Source: Magnetospirillum sp. ME-1 (GTDB lineage Bacteria; Pseudomonadota; Alphaproteobacteria; Rhodospirillales; Magnetospirillaceae). From it: 64,000 nucleotides of DNA. Position numbers and translations under genes: made by a program. The notes beneath the pieces are model-generated. The model saw only the letters and a list, made by a program, of their open reading frames with translations. It was not told where the DNA came from and did no database searches. Below are positions 1 through 8,413 of this stretch, one piece after another (position 1 is the stretch's first letter; each line of letters starts with the position of its first letter). The stretch lies in the NCBI RefSeq assembly GCF_002105535.1, contig NZ_CP015848.1, positions 2,256,856 through 2,320,855 of the forward strand, given 5' to 3'.

Positions 1-1410
1 TGCGCGCGCGGCGGCCGCGAGGAGCCGGGATTCCATCGCCGTGGGAGAGGCGAGCGCCACGCCCGGAACGCAGGCCTCGGACAGGCGCAGGAGATCGGAA
101 TACCCGTCCATTCCCGGACGGATGGCCCTCAGCCGCTCATGGAGCAGGACCGCCTGCATGGACTGGGACGCGGCGAGAGGGGCGGAGCCCGTCCCTGCGC
201 GGAGAGCCCCGGCCCGTTCGGGAAGCAGGGGGTGGTCCCTTCCGACCACGACGGAGGGCAGGGCGGAGCGCGCGGCGCCGATGCCGACCATCTCCGCCTC
301 CGCGCAGCAGGCGATGCCTTCGACGGCGGGAGCCGGAAGACGGGAGGAGGACCGCGCATCCTCGACCGACGCCGCCGGAGCGGTCCCGAACGCCTCGCCG
401 AGAAGAGGATCGGCGGACACGCCGCGCGTCCCGTCGGGATGGAAATCGATGCGGGCCCCGAGACGGATCCCATCCGCGTCGAGCGGGATGATGCCGACCG
501 TCCGACCGAACAGCGAGGCGCGCTCCGAGAACGCCTGGACGAGCGTGCCTGCGCCCGACGCCACCCTCTCACCCCAGGCCTCGCGGGCCTCGGCGACGTC
601 CGAGAAGGACAGCTCGCGCTCCGTTCCGTCCTCGACGAGAAGGAAGCGCGGATCCTCCCCGCGCGTCGCCTCGGCGAAGCCCTGCGCCATGCGCGCCAGC
701 GGTTCCCGCACAGGGTCCTCGATGAAGGCCTTGCCGTCGGGAGAGGCCGTCACCGCGACCAGCGGCATCCGCGCATCGCCCGTCTCCAGCACGAACCGCA
801 CGCCGCGCGTTCCTCCCCGCGTGATGGAGGAGAGGCGCTCGACCAGCGAAGCCGCCGCGTCGCCGCCGGTCCCGGCCAGCAGCTTCATGCTTTCGCTGCG
901 CCCGTCCTTGAACGGAACGGCATCGACGATGGCCAGCCCCCCGGTGGAGGAAGCCGCGTCGATGAGACCGGAAGCCGCATCCCTCCATCCCTGCCCGGAA
1001 GCGCGGATGGCGAAGGAAGCCCGGCCGATGCGCCCTAGCATGGGATCGCCATCGCGGATTTCACCGAGCGCTTCGCGCCTGGCGTCGGCCTCGCGCACGA
1101 TGGCGTCGATCTCCGGGGACGGCTCCCAGCCCGTTCCCCGCTCGACCTCGAAGCGCACGGGCCTTCCGAGCGATGGGTCCGCCTCGGCGTAGCTCTCGGC
1201 CAGCCGCCTCGCCGTGTCGGGGAAGGTGCGGATCACCAGCTCGCCCGGACCGGAATCCTCCAGCAGGTCGGCCGCCATGGCCCAGGCCTGCGCTTCGAGC
1301 GGTTCCGGCTCCATCGGTGAGGAAGCCAGGAGCCGGCAGGCCGAAGCATCCGTCCGGGCCATCCACACCCGCGCATCCCAGGGAGCCTCGATGATCTCGA
1401 TGGAAGCCAT
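1..1410 (-). CDS. Hypothetical protein, 3' end outside the window
   Basis: An uninterrupted leftward reading frame of 470 codons that runs off the left edge, so the C-terminus is missing. The start ATG at 1410 follows GCAAGGAGGATGCGAGG, a good ribosome site. The protein begins MASIEIIEAPWDARVW and contains the soluble, acidic stretches VEDGTERELSFSDVAEAREAW and IIPLDADGIRLGARIDFHPDG. Residue choice and third-position GC bias are those of a real gene, unlike the opposite strand. No signal peptide or membrane segment is visible and I do not recognise the family. Its missing C-terminus could carry the tail shared by other plasmid proteins near 46-57 kb, but that cannot be seen here. Confidence 0.8.
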   Translation of the reverse strand, partial: MASIEIIEAPWDARVWMARTDASACRLLASSPMEPEPLEAQAWAMAADLLEDSGPGELVIRTFPDTARRLAESYAEADPSLGRPVRFEVERGTGWEPSPEIDAIVREADARREALGEIRDGDPMLGRIGRASFAIRASGQGWRDAASGLIDAASSTGGLAIVDAVPFKDGRSESMKLLAGTGGDAAASLVERLSSITRGGTRGVRFVLETGDARMPLVAVTASPDGKAFIEDPVREPLARMAQGFAEATRGEDPRFLLVEDGTERELSFSDVAEAREAWGERVASGAGTLVQAFSERASLFGRTVGIIPLDADGIRLGARIDFHPDGTRGVSADPLLGEAFGTAPAASVEDARSSSRLPAPAVEGIACCAEAEMVGIGAARSALPSVVVGRDHPLLPERAGALRAGTGSAPLAASQSMQAVLLHERLRAIRPGMDGYSDLLRLSEACVPGVALASPTAMESRLLAAAARA

Positions 1411-1600
1411 CCTCGCATCCTCCTTGCGGCCCGCCACCGGAAGGAGTCCGCAGGCGTCCGCGATGGTAGGAACATGGGGACCGGACGCGGATCCGGATCC
1501 GCCGGCCGCAGCCCCACGTCCGAAGGAAGATGCGCCGTGGACTGGGCGGGGATGGAAAGCACCCCAGATCCCTCCGGCACCGGAGAAGGAACGAGGGACG

Positions 1601-2728
1601 ATGGGCGGATGCCGAGCCGCACCGGAAGGATGCCATGGAGAGGGATGCTCCGGCGGAACGGGCGCATCCATCTGCCCGCTCGGGCTCTCCCTGAGGCTGC
1701 GCATCGCGACGCCGATCGGCCCCCAGTCCTGCATCGTCGTCCCGAACGGAAGCAGGCTGTCGCTCGCCTTCGGTCCCGCCCCGGCTTCCTATGCATGGAA
1801 GGATGGGATGGCGCATGCCACCGGGGGCTCCGACGATCGGGCTCCTCTGGGCATCGCCGGAGCCTCGGACGCCGCCGTGCCGGATCTGTCCGCCTCGGAT
1901 TGGGCCCATGCCCTCACCCGGGTGGACATCGACGCCCCGGAACTCTCGGAACGGGCCGCGGCGCTGTGCGCCGAGCGAAGATGTACGCGCCGCCTGGCCG
2001 AGGATGCCCTGGATCTCCTCTCGTCCGTTCCCGCGGTTCCCGTCGGGGACGAGCCCGCCATCCCGCCATCCCCAGGCTGGCGCTTCTCCCGCATCGGCCC
2101 CGGAGCGATCCATGCCATCGCCCCTTCGCCGGACAGGAAGGAGGCTCCGCTGCTGGAAGTCCGGTTCGCATCCGCCGGAGACCGGACCTTCCTCGCCATC
2201 GGACCGCTCAGGGACGACGCCAGATGGAGGGGGCCGTTCATCGGCGGAGCCTTCGTCTCGCCAACCGGAGTACGCCGGAACCTCTCCCGCCCCCTGGTCC
2301 ATGAGGAGCACCCGCCGATGCGGCTGCCCGTCCGGGAAGCCGAGCCCATCCCGTCGCGTTCCCTGGCGCGCTTCGCCTCCTCGCGCCTCGCCGTGCTCTT
2401 CCCGCCATCCCCGCCGATCATCCAGCCGGGACGCCTCGATGCGGCGATGGCAGGCATCGCGCTCGACGTGCTCGGCTGCGGGGTGGAGGATGCCGTCCTC
2501 TCCATCCGGCGCGGTTCCGGCGGGACCATGCGGATGATCCTCACCGCCGATGGGAAGGGGCCGGACGACATCTCCCGGGCCATGGAGCGCCTGCGCCGTC
2601 TCGCCGGTTCCCGCGGCGGCATGGACGGAGGGGAGCGGGACATCGACATCGGCGCCCTCTCCTGCACGGAACGGCTGGATGCGCTGGCCTTGTCGTCGGC
2701 AGCCGAGGCATCGCTTCGCTCCGCATGA
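1601..2728 (+). CDS. Hypothetical protein, about 375 aa
   Basis: Divergent from the gene at 1-1410. The region from about residue 25 onward reads as a normal soluble protein, with stretches such as SLRLRIATPIGPQSC, LPEVRFASAGDRTFL-like beta-rich segments and GGTMRMILTADGKGPDDIS near the C-terminus. The start at 1601 has a purine-rich GGAGAAGGAACGAGGG upstream, but the first 20 codons are atypical, so a later start is possible. No membrane segment or known motif was recognised. It is followed after about 150 bases by another rightward hypothetical gene. Confidence 0.65.
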   Translation: MGGCRAAPEGCHGEGCSGGTGASICPLGLSLRLRIATPIGPQSCIVVPNGSRLSLAFGPAPASYAWKDGMAHATGGSDDRAPLGIAGASDAAVPDLSASDWAHALTRVDIDAPELSERAAALCAERRCTRRLAEDALDLLSSVPAVPVGDEPAIPPSPGWRFSRIGPGAIHAIAPSPDRKEAPLLEVRFASAGDRTFLAIGPLRDDARWRGPFIGGAFVSPTGVRRNLSRPLVHEEHPPMRLPVREAEPIPSRSLARFASSRLAVLFPPSPPIIQPGRLDAAMAGIALDVLGCGVEDAVLSIRRGSGGTMRMILTADGKGPDDISRAMERLRRLAGSRGGMDGGERDIDIGALSCTERLDALALSSAAEASLRSA

Positions 2729-2883
2729 GGAGGGAATCCTTCCTCGCGGCTCCCTTCGGCGAGACCCGCGCGGCAGGAAAAGAAAACGCCCGGAACCGGC
2801 GGAAACACTGGAAATCAAGGGCTCTCTGCTCCAGATCAGCTAGGGGGATGGAATGCTTCCGCCCCATGACCGAGGAGCTCGCG

Positions 2884-3765
2884 ATGACCCCCTTCCGCCG
2901 CAGAAGCAGGCCAGCATCCGCACCCGATCCCGTGATCGCCGACCTGATCGCCAACGCCCCGCACCTCTTCGAGCTCTACGGCAAGGACGACGGGTTCCTC
3001 TCGATGATCGAGGCCATCTGCGAGGCCATCCGCGCGCTGAACGATCCCGCTTGCTCGAAGACGGACGCCACGGTCGCCGCGAAGCACGCCGCCCGCTGCA
3101 TCGCGCCCTACCAGCAGGACTGGTTCGAGACGCAGAAGGAGCTGGCCGCCCTGCGCGCCCGCGATCTCCGTCCCATCGAGCAGCGCCCGAGGACCGTCTT
3201 CGAGGACGCGCCGCAGGACCCGGGAACCATCGGCCTCGACGAGATGATGAAGCGCACCCTCCGCTTCCTCCATCCAAGCGAGGCGAACCGGGCCTATGCC
3301 GTCCGCGACTTCGTGGCCCGGGCCGCCGAGGAGGAGTTCAGGGATCCATCCAAGCGGGATCGCGGAGTGTTCATCCGTCCCGAGAAGCTGGCCGGGTGGC
3401 CATCATCCTGGGAACGCCTCGTCTCCCGCCAGGCATCCGCCCGCCGCATGGCCATGTGCCGGCGGATCGCCGACGCCCTGGGCTCGGATTGGACGGAGGC
3501 GAAGAAGACGCGCGTCGACAACATGCGCATCCAGCAGCTCGAGATCCGCATGGCCCGTCAGGAATCCCTGCTCGGCTTCATCGATTCCTACCGCAAGGGA
3601 ATGGACGAGCTGGTCCGGGAAGGCCGGATCGAGGAGATCCGCGAGAGCGTCCGCGCCCGCGCCTCCAAGCGCAGCCGCTCGATCGGGAACAGCGATCCCG
3701 TCCGGCAGGATCGAACCGTCGTTGATCTCGACGCCCGCCGCCGCGCCCGGGAGATGGGGCGCTGA
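2884..3765 (+). CDS. Hypothetical helical protein, 293 aa
   Basis: Start chosen at ATG 2884, six bases after GAGGAG; an in-frame ATG at 2866 is the alternative. The protein is charged, soluble and mostly helical, with a basic N-terminus (TPFRRRSRP) and an Arg/Lys/Glu-rich C-terminal third (RIEEIRESVRARASKRSRS, VDLDARRRAREMGR) that may form a coiled coil. The central part contains LFELYGKDDGFLSMIEAI and PEKLAGWPSSWERL. The basic ends could suggest nucleic-acid binding, but no named domain was recognised. It lies 41 bases ahead of the next small gene and probably shares its transcript. Confidence 0.85.
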   Translation: MTPFRRRSRPASAPDPVIADLIANAPHLFELYGKDDGFLSMIEAICEAIRALNDPACSKTDATVAAKHAARCIAPYQQDWFETQKELAALRARDLRPIEQRPRTVFEDAPQDPGTIGLDEMMKRTLRFLHPSEANRAYAVRDFVARAAEEEFRDPSKRDRGVFIRPEKLAGWPSSWERLVSRQASARRMAMCRRIADALGSDWTEAKKTRVDNMRIQQLEIRMARQESLLGFIDSYRKGMDELVREGRIEEIRESVRARASKRSRSIGNSDPVRQDRTVVDLDARRRAREMGR

Positions 3766-3806
3766 GGCGGGGACGACACATATCCTTCCATGAAGGGAGC
3801 AAGAGC

Positions 3807-4118
3807 ATGAACGCCTACCGCAAGCCGCCCGTGGAATCCCTGAACGCCTTCCAGGCCGTCGATGCGGCAGGGCGCAGGGTATGGGTGCAGACCTATCCCC
3901 TCGACGGAGTGATCCACGGGGTCCGGGCCGACGAGGGCCTCTGCGCCTACGAGGTGGAGGACGACCAGGGCGAAATCCGCATCATCATGGCCGATGGCCC
4001 GGAACGCGCGATGGACCTCGCCCGCTACGCCCTCACCATGGCCCTGCGCCGCCCCATCCGCCCCGTTGGCCAGCCCCGATGCATCGGACCCTGCGAGCTG
4101 CACCCGACCCGGGATTGA
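3807..4118 (+). CDS. Small hypothetical protein, 103 aa
   Basis: Starts at ATG after AAGGGAGCAAGAGC. The protein has a compact beta-rich core (RRVWVQTYPLDGVIHG, EVEDDQGEIRIIMADG) followed by a helical segment and a C-terminus with two cysteines (CIGPCELH). No signal peptide or membrane segment. Likely soluble and cytoplasmic; family not recognised. It follows the 2884-3765 gene in the same direction with a short gap that holds a weak GACACATATCC copy of the upstream element found at many plasmid genes. Confidence 0.75.
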   Translation: MNAYRKPPVESLNAFQAVDAAGRRVWVQTYPLDGVIHGVRADEGLCAYEVEDDQGEIRIIMADGPERAMDLARYALTMALRRPIRPVGQPRCIGPCELHPTRD

Positions 4119-4193
4119 CCGGCGACGCAGGACGGAGATGCGAGGAGGCGCCGCGTTCGATGGAACGGGCGCCTCTTCCGCTTCGCATGATGC

Positions 4194-4334
4194 CTACACG
4201 AAGATGAGCGCCACCAGGGCGAGGATGATCAGCAGCTTGGCGATGAAGCCGTCGAAGGACGATTCCAGGCGCCGGACGAAGCCCCACGCCCAGAACCACA
4301 GCGCGACGAGCAGAAGGACGATGACGAGTTCCAT
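4194..4334 (-). CDS. Small membrane protein, 46 aa
   Basis: A short gene starting at ATG 4334 after GGGGAGGCAGCC and ending TAG at 4194. The product has two hydrophobic segments, ELVIVLLLVALWFWAWG and KLLIILALVALIFV, flanking a short basic/acidic loop (RRLESSFDG). It is therefore a predicted two-pass inner-membrane peptide. It lies 14 bases downstream of the DUF457-type membrane protein, on the same strand, so the two are likely cotranscribed. Function unknown; small membrane proteins often assist larger membrane partners, but this is inference. Confidence 0.7.
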   Translation of the reverse strand: MELVIVLLLVALWFWAWGFVRRLESSFDGFIAKLLIILALVALIFV

Positions 4335-4348
4335 GGCTGCCTCCCCGG

Positions 4349-4867
4349 TCAGATGGATGGAGCGGAGTGCCGGACGATCAGGACGACCGAGCAGATGGCC
4401 GATGCCCAGAAGAGAAGGCTATCCAGCAAGCCGTTGGGCGATGACGGAAGGGGGAACCGGAAGCGCCTGGGGTGCGGCCAGAGGAGGGGTGCGCCCGCCG
4501 GATTGAGCATGTCCGCCGCAAGGTGGGAGAGCCAGCCGATGGCGAGGCCCAGCGCGAAGGCAGGCAGCGAATGGATCGAAGGGACCGCCTGAGCCGCCGC
4601 CGTCCCGAGAGCGAAGCAGAGGCCGGCGGCCAGCAGGGAATGCGTCGCGCCCCGGTGCCCGAACATCGCCGACAGGGGAACGCTCACGAACGGAAGCATG
4701 GATCCCGCCGTAGACTTCGGATGGTCCAGATCCGGCAGCAACGCGCCGATCACGCCTGCCAGCACGAGGGAGGCGTCCGCCAGGATGCCGCCATGCGCCA
4801 CGGCGCCAGCGTCCAGAGCGAGCAGGCAGGACGCCATCCCGACCGCCGCATGAGTCCTTCCCATCAT
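4349..4867 (-). CDS. DUF457/YdjM-like membrane-bound metal-dependent hydrolase
   Basis: A 172-residue membrane protein starting at ATG 4867 (GGAGG eight bases upstream). It shows the conserved histidines and acids of the DUF457 (YdjM) family in order: GRTHAAVG at the N-terminus, LLPDLDHP about residue 50, FGHRGATHSLL about residue 75, and WLSHLAADMLNP in the last third, separated by four or five hydrophobic segments. Family members are inner-membrane proteins, often LexA-regulated, with a putative metal site; the substrate is unknown. Here it is plasmid-borne and followed by a two-pass small membrane protein. The family call is firm, the activity is not. Confidence 0.85.
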   Translation of the reverse strand: MMGRTHAAVGMASCLLALDAGAVAHGGILADASLVLAGVIGALLPDLDHPKSTAGSMLPFVSVPLSAMFGHRGATHSLLAAGLCFALGTAAAQAVPSIHSLPAFALGLAIGWLSHLAADMLNPAGAPLLWPHPRRFRFPLPSSPNGLLDSLLFWASAICSVVLIVRHSAPSI

Positions 4868-4894
4868 CGCCACGCCTCCCCGCTTGTTCGGAGA

Positions 4895-4908
4895 GGACAT
4901 GGGGCCGT
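4895..4908 (-). promoter_or_regulatory. Conserved upstream element (minus strand)
   Basis: Reads ACGGCCCCATGTCC on the minus strand, 28 bases before the start of the DUF457 gene. It matches the CCGGCCCCATCTTC-type element found upstream of about 25 genes in this window. Confidence 0.5.
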
Positions 4909-4923
4909 CCATCTTCCGCCCGT

Positions 4924-4937
4924 CCGGCCACACCTTC
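4924..4937 (+). promoter_or_regulatory. Conserved upstream element
   Basis: CCGGCCACACCTTC, 47 bases before the 4984 start. Lies back to back with the minus-strand copy at 4895-4908, so this intergenic gap looks like a divergent promoter pair. Confidence 0.55.
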
Positions 4938-4983
4938 GCTCCATCCGGGAAGCGCCCGGAGGCAGCGACGGAAGGAAGCCGCG

Positions 4984-5271
4984 ATGGAAAGGAATGGCAG
5001 GAGCGGAAACGTATCCGCTGGGCAGGTCTGGGCCGATGCCAAGGCCGGAGCCAGCAAGCTGAGTGGATTGGACGAGAGGGGGCGCCCGGAACTGGGGATG
5101 CCGCACTTCCTCGTCCTCATCCGCAGCGCCGACACGGCCCTTCTCGCGCCCGCGCTGCGGGTCGGAGGCCGCTGGGTCCAGCACCGAGTGGGAGAAGGCG
5201 ACCGCCTGGCGCTGCCCGTATCCGATCTGGAAGGAGAGGGCCGCTACGTCCTCGTCGCCGGAGCCGCCTGA
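4984..5271 (+). CDS. Small hypothetical protein, 95 aa
   Basis: ATG 4984 follows GGAAGGAAGCCGCG. The N-terminal 35 residues are polar and probably flexible; the rest is a compact beta-rich unit (HFLVLIRSADTALLAP, LRVGGRWVQHRVGEGD, GEGRYVLVAGAA). No membrane segment. The family was not recognised. It is divergent from the DUF457 gene and leads a short rightward run of small genes (5334, 5677) that ends at a strong hairpin at 5889-5936. Confidence 0.7.
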   Translation: MERNGRSGNVSAGQVWADAKAGASKLSGLDERGRPELGMPHFLVLIRSADTALLAPALRVGGRWVQHRVGEGDRLALPVSDLEGEGRYVLVAGAA

Positions 5272-5294
5272 TCCCCCGGCCCCGGAAACGGCCT

Positions 5295-5308
5295 CCGGCC
5301 CCAACTTC
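5295..5308 (+). promoter_or_regulatory. Conserved upstream element
   Basis: CCGGCCCCAACTTC, 25 bases before the 5334 start codon; one of the clearest copies of the element. Confidence 0.55.
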
Positions 5309-5333
5309 ACGGCATGGCAACGAGGAGAACACC

Positions 5334-5654
5334 ATGCCGCACCAGCACGAAGAGGACCGCATCGACTACGACAGGCTGCTCGCCGAGCTGAACCAGCTCG
5401 ACGCGGCCGGAGGGGCGGAGACCATCGCCGACCGGTTCAGGGCGATGGCCTTCCTCTCCCGCGGCTCCGCCGTCGAGGACAGGGCCCGCGCCGCCGCCAC
5501 CGACACCCTTTCGGTCCGGGATCGCTTCGGCGTCCTCGTCCATCGGTTCCGCTTCCCCGACGGCTCCGTCCTCGCCATGCCGGCGCACGAGGAGCCCGTC
5601 GACTGGAACGCCAACCCCATCAATCCAGGCCCGTGGCACACCGATGCCGCATGA
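5334..5654 (+). CDS. Small hypothetical protein, 106 aa
   Basis: Starts MPHQHEEDRIDYD after CGAGGAGAACACC. Soluble and acidic, helical in the first two thirds (LLAELNQLDAAGGAETIADR) with a beta-rich C-terminal part (FGVLVHRFRFPDGSVLAMP). The closing segment VDWNANPINPGPWHT is distinctive but not recognised. It sits 22 bases ahead of the 5677 gene in one short operon driven by its own copy of the upstream element. Confidence 0.75.
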   Translation: MPHQHEEDRIDYDRLLAELNQLDAAGGAETIADRFRAMAFLSRGSAVEDRARAAATDTLSVRDRFGVLVHRFRFPDGSVLAMPAHEEPVDWNANPINPGPWHTDAA

Positions 5655-5676
5655 CGCCCGCCGCAAGGAGGAAGAC

Positions 5677-5877
5677 ATGGACGCCAACCACGAGATCGAA
5701 GCCGCCGCCCGCCCCATCGCCCGGGGCATCCTCACCGAGATCGCCGGGGAAACCGGATGGAGCGCCGGACTGGCCATGGCCTGCTTCGGAGCCCCCAACC
5801 TCCCCCCGCTGCTCGCCGCAGCCGTCCGCCGCCATGTCGCCGAAGGAATCGCGGCGGCTGGAATGGTGGCCGCCTGA
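5677..5877 (+). CDS. Small hypothetical protein, 66 aa
   Basis: ATG 5677 follows AAGGAGGAAGAC. The product is an alanine-rich, mostly helical small protein (EIEAAARPIARGILTEIAG, LPPLLAAAVRRHVAEGIAAAG) with a moderately hydrophobic middle. No recognised domain. Second gene of the 5334-5877 pair; the transcript probably ends at the hairpin at 5889-5936. Confidence 0.7.
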   Translation: MDANHEIEAAARPIARGILTEIAGETGWSAGLAMACFGAPNLPPLLAAAVRRHVAEGIAAAGMVAA

Positions 5878-5888
5878 CGCATCCATCA

Positions 5889-5936
5889 GGAAACGGCCAC
5901 GGCCCGGCGCGGACGGAAGTCCCCCGGGCCGTTTCC
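5889..5936. terminator. Hairpin terminator, likely bidirectional
   Basis: GGAAACGGCC at 5889-5898 pairs perfectly with GGCCGTTTCC at 5927-5936; internal GC-rich arms can extend it. It lies between the rightward 5677 gene and the leftward 5979 gene, so it could serve both. Confidence 0.6.
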
Positions 5937-5978
5937 CATTCCGGCCCCTCGTTCGGAACCCGATCAGGAATGCCGCGA

Positions 5979-6947
5979 TCAGGCGTGCTGCTTCAGGATG
6001 CGATCCACGAGCCGCTTGGTCAGCGCCGCCTCGAGCAGGGCCCGCATCTCCGGGTCGGATGCCAGCTCGGCGACGAAGGGCTTCACTTCCTCGATCCGCA
6101 GCTGCTCTTCGAGCACCTCATGGGCGCTGCCCTCCCTGAACCGGAGCGTCGGCGCCACGATGCGGAAGGATTCCCAATCGCCAGGCACCGACAGAATAGC
6201 CCCCGGGCGATAGCCAAGGATATCGACGGCCTTCGCGATCATCTTCCTTGCTGCTTCCGTCCGGTCCTTGGCGATTCCCGCAAGGGAACCACGGCCCTGG
6301 TAGGGAAGGCTGCGCCGCGGCCTCGGGAGAGGCACCTCCATTTCCCCGCCGGTGCATCCGGCCAAGCCCGCCAGGGCGCCAATCGTCCGCAACGCCTTCT
6401 CTGGAGAGCCGCAGGCCGCGCTCGCCGGCACTCCATCGCGCAGCCGGGCCAGGGCATCGACGACGACAGAACCGAAGGCGTCGCGAAGGACCTCCGCATC
6501 GGGAATCGCAGCCAGCTCGTCGAACGACGCGGAAACCGGCACATCAAGACGGTAGTCGCGTTCCAGCGTGGTCATCAGCGTATCGTGCCCCGGGACGCGC
6601 CACATCGCCGCTCGCATCGGCTTGCGCCCGACCATGACAAGACCATCCTCCTCCAGCCGGAGAGCCTGCATGGCATGGACGATCCGCATCTCCATGCCTG
6701 CCCAACGGGAAGACTTGTCGTACCACTCGAGGCGAACGCGCAGGGCCGAGGAACGCTCTGCATCCGCCCAATGGATGGAGAGCCCCGCCGCGCTCCGGTC
6801 GCAGCACGCCCAGCCATGATCATGCACGGCCCCCCTGTCGTCGAGAGGATCCGGGGCCTCGCAGCGCCGCCCGGGCTCGGCTGGGTTCCAGATGTCTTCC
6901 GTGCCGAACAGCCGGACCTCGTCCGGCCGCTTCAAGTCGAACCGCAT
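5979..6947 (-). CDS. Hypothetical protein, 322 aa
   Basis: Start chosen at ATG 6947, five bases after GGAGG; ATGs at 6959 and 6962 are alternatives. The product is soluble: a beta-rich N-terminal half (DVRLFGTEDIWNP-like, ALRVRLEWYDKSSRWAG, RIVHAMQALRLEEDGLVMVG) and a helical C-terminal half with two charged segments (ARKMIAKAVDILGYRPG, VLEEQLRIEEVKPFVAEL). No catalytic motif was recognised. It is divergent from the HIRAN gene at 7169; the shared 220-base gap holds a CCACGTTCTC-type weak version of the upstream element on the minus strand. Confidence 0.8.
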   Translation of the reverse strand: MRFDLKRPDEVRLFGTEDIWNPAEPGRRCEAPDPLDDRGAVHDHGWACCDRSAAGLSIHWADAERSSALRVRLEWYDKSSRWAGMEMRIVHAMQALRLEEDGLVMVGRKPMRAAMWRVPGHDTLMTTLERDYRLDVPVSASFDELAAIPDAEVLRDAFGSVVVDALARLRDGVPASAACGSPEKALRTIGALAGLAGCTGGEMEVPLPRPRRSLPYQGRGSLAGIAKDRTEAARKMIAKAVDILGYRPGAILSVPGDWESFRIVAPTLRFREGSAHEVLEEQLRIEEVKPFVAELASDPEMRALLEAALTKRLVDRILKQHA

Positions 6948-7168
6948 ATGGCCCTCCATCATAGTGCTCGGAGAGAACGTGGTACGATTCCCCGGTGGAC
7001 AAGGGCGGCGTCGGATCATTCCCGATGCCTAGGGCGGAACGCCCTGCGTCAGCGCCCGATCCTTCCTGCAGCGGAACCGCCGGAAGCCGAGTCGAGAGCC
7101 GTCCGGCATGCCGCGCCTGGACGCCCAGCCGGATACCCATCTCCCCGGTATCGGAAAGGGAGGGATGG

Positions 7169-7540
7169 ATGCGAGAACCCATCGATGTCAGCGTGATCGG
7201 ACTCAAGCACCACGGCTACGCCAGCGTGAAGGAACGGATCTCCAAAGGCACGATCCTCAAGGCCGTGCGCGAGCCGGACAATCCCCATGATCCCGGAGCC
7301 ATCGCCATCCGCTTCCCGCTCGACGCGAACGCCAGCGTCCGGCTCGGATACGCCGCCATGGACGAAGCCTCCGGAATCTCCGCGAGGATGGATGCGGGCG
7401 AGATCTTCGATGTCGTGGTCTCCGAGGAGCCCGGACCGAAGGGCCTCCGGCTGAAGACCGTCTTCACGCCCAGGCCCAAGCCCCCTCCCACGCCGAAGCG
7501 GGACCCCTTCGGCCGGGCGAGGTTCGGCAACTGGCTGTAG
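7169..7540 (+). CDS. HIRAN-domain protein
   Basis: A 123-residue protein starting at ATG 7169 after AAGGGAGGG. Residues about 5-85 match the HIRAN fold: DVSVIGLKHHGY, then the hallmark LKAVREPDNPHDPGAIAI, then VRLGYAAMDEASGISARMDAG. HIRAN domains bind single-stranded 3' DNA ends and are usually fused to SNF2 helicases (HLTF, Rad5), but stand-alone forms occur in bacteria and mobile elements. The C-terminal 35 residues are basic and proline-rich (TPRPKPPPTPKRDPFGRARF). A role in DNA-end recognition on the plasmid is plausible but inferred. Confidence 0.85.
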   Translation: MREPIDVSVIGLKHHGYASVKERISKGTILKAVREPDNPHDPGAIAIRFPLDANASVRLGYAAMDEASGISARMDAGEIFDVVVSEEPGPKGLRLKTVFTPRPKPPPTPKRDPFGRARFGNWL

Positions 7541-7641
7541 CGCGGCGACTGCGGCGCGCGCCCCGCCCAAGGTGCGAGGGCCGCGCGACGAAGCCGCCTT
7601 CGGACATCGGCGCGGGCGGGCCCGCAGGACAGGAGGCGGCC

Positions 7642-7893
7642 ATGGACGGAATGCGGATCCCCGGACTTCTCACCGACCCGGACGACATCCGGGTGAATCT
7701 CAACCTCGAGCTCATCCTGGCCCACGCGGGCGGCTCCTACGCCACCGCCAGCCCAGAGGAGATGCGCGACTACGCACTGGGCGTATGGATGGCCTATTCG
7801 GGCGGAGCGCTCACCGCCACCGAAGCCATCTCCAAGGCACGGCGCTACGCCCTGTCCGTCGGACTGCCCATCGCCGCCGACACCGGCGGCTGA
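7642..7893 (+). CDS. Small hypothetical protein, 83 aa
   Basis: ATG 7642 follows CAGGAGGCGGCC. Soluble, mainly helical; key stretches are DIRVNLNLELILAHAGGSY and EEMRDYALGVWMAYSGGALTA. Family not recognised. It is followed by an intergenic stretch with a good rho-independent-type hairpin at 7988-8024. Confidence 0.75.
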   Translation: MDGMRIPGLLTDPDDIRVNLNLELILAHAGGSYATASPEEMRDYALGVWMAYSGGALTATEAISKARRYALSVGLPIAADTGG

Positions 7894-7987
7894 GCGCCCA
7901 CGGGCCCCCACCGCACGGCGCGCCCTTGATCCTTCGGAGGGCACGCCGAGCGGCGAGGTCCTCCATCCTCCTTTCCAATCCACAGGC

Positions 7988-8024
7988 AGGCGCGGTCCCA
8001 CGACGGGGCCGCGCCTTTCGTCTT
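7988..8024 (+). terminator. Hairpin terminator with U-rich tail
   Basis: GGCGCGGTCCC pairs with GGGGCCGCGCC (one T-G pair), loop ACGAC-like, followed by TTTCGTCTTG. Placed about 100 bases after the 7642-7893 gene. Confidence 0.6.
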
Positions 8025-8165
8025 GCTTCGCCCTGCGTCCGGAACGCAGCGGCTCGCCAATCGTCCGGATGACGGACCGGCCACAAGCCGGCGGGAGCGA
8101 TGCCCGCGATGCGCACCACGCCTTCGACAGCCGCGGCGTGCGGCAACAGACACCGGGAGATCACC

Positions 8166-8402
8166 ATGAACGCCAAGCCACTGCATGCCACCTGGACCAT
8201 CGCCCTCGCCAACGCCGTCGAGAAGTGCGCCCGCAAGGACCTCGCCAAGCCCGGCAACGCCATCGCCCTGAACGCCCTCCGCGAGGCGCGCCTCCTCGAA
8301 GGCCGCGAGATGATCTCCGGCGTCTTCGAGAGGGACGAGCAGATGCTGATCCTCCAGGGCGCCCGCCGGATCCTCGGCCTCGCCGAAGCCGTCGCCGCGT
8401 AA
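8166..8402 (+). CDS. Small hypothetical protein, 78 aa
   Basis: Starts MNAKPLHATWTIALANAVE after GGGAGATCACC. Entirely helical and soluble, with heptad-like spacing (ALREARLLEGREMISGVFE, LILQGARRILGLAEAVAA). No family recognised. It is followed after 11 bases by a 16-codon open frame with a perfect Shine-Dalgarno site. Confidence 0.75.
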   Translation: MNAKPLHATWTIALANAVEKCARKDLAKPGNAIALNALREARLLEGREMISGVFERDEQMLILQGARRILGLAEAVAA

Positions 8403-8413
8403 GGAGGCCGACC

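Noticed and set aside
1061-2818. Minus-strand open frame opposite the 1601 gene
   Set aside because: Composition and lack of a start site indicate antisense; the true minus-strand gene is in another frame at 1-1410.
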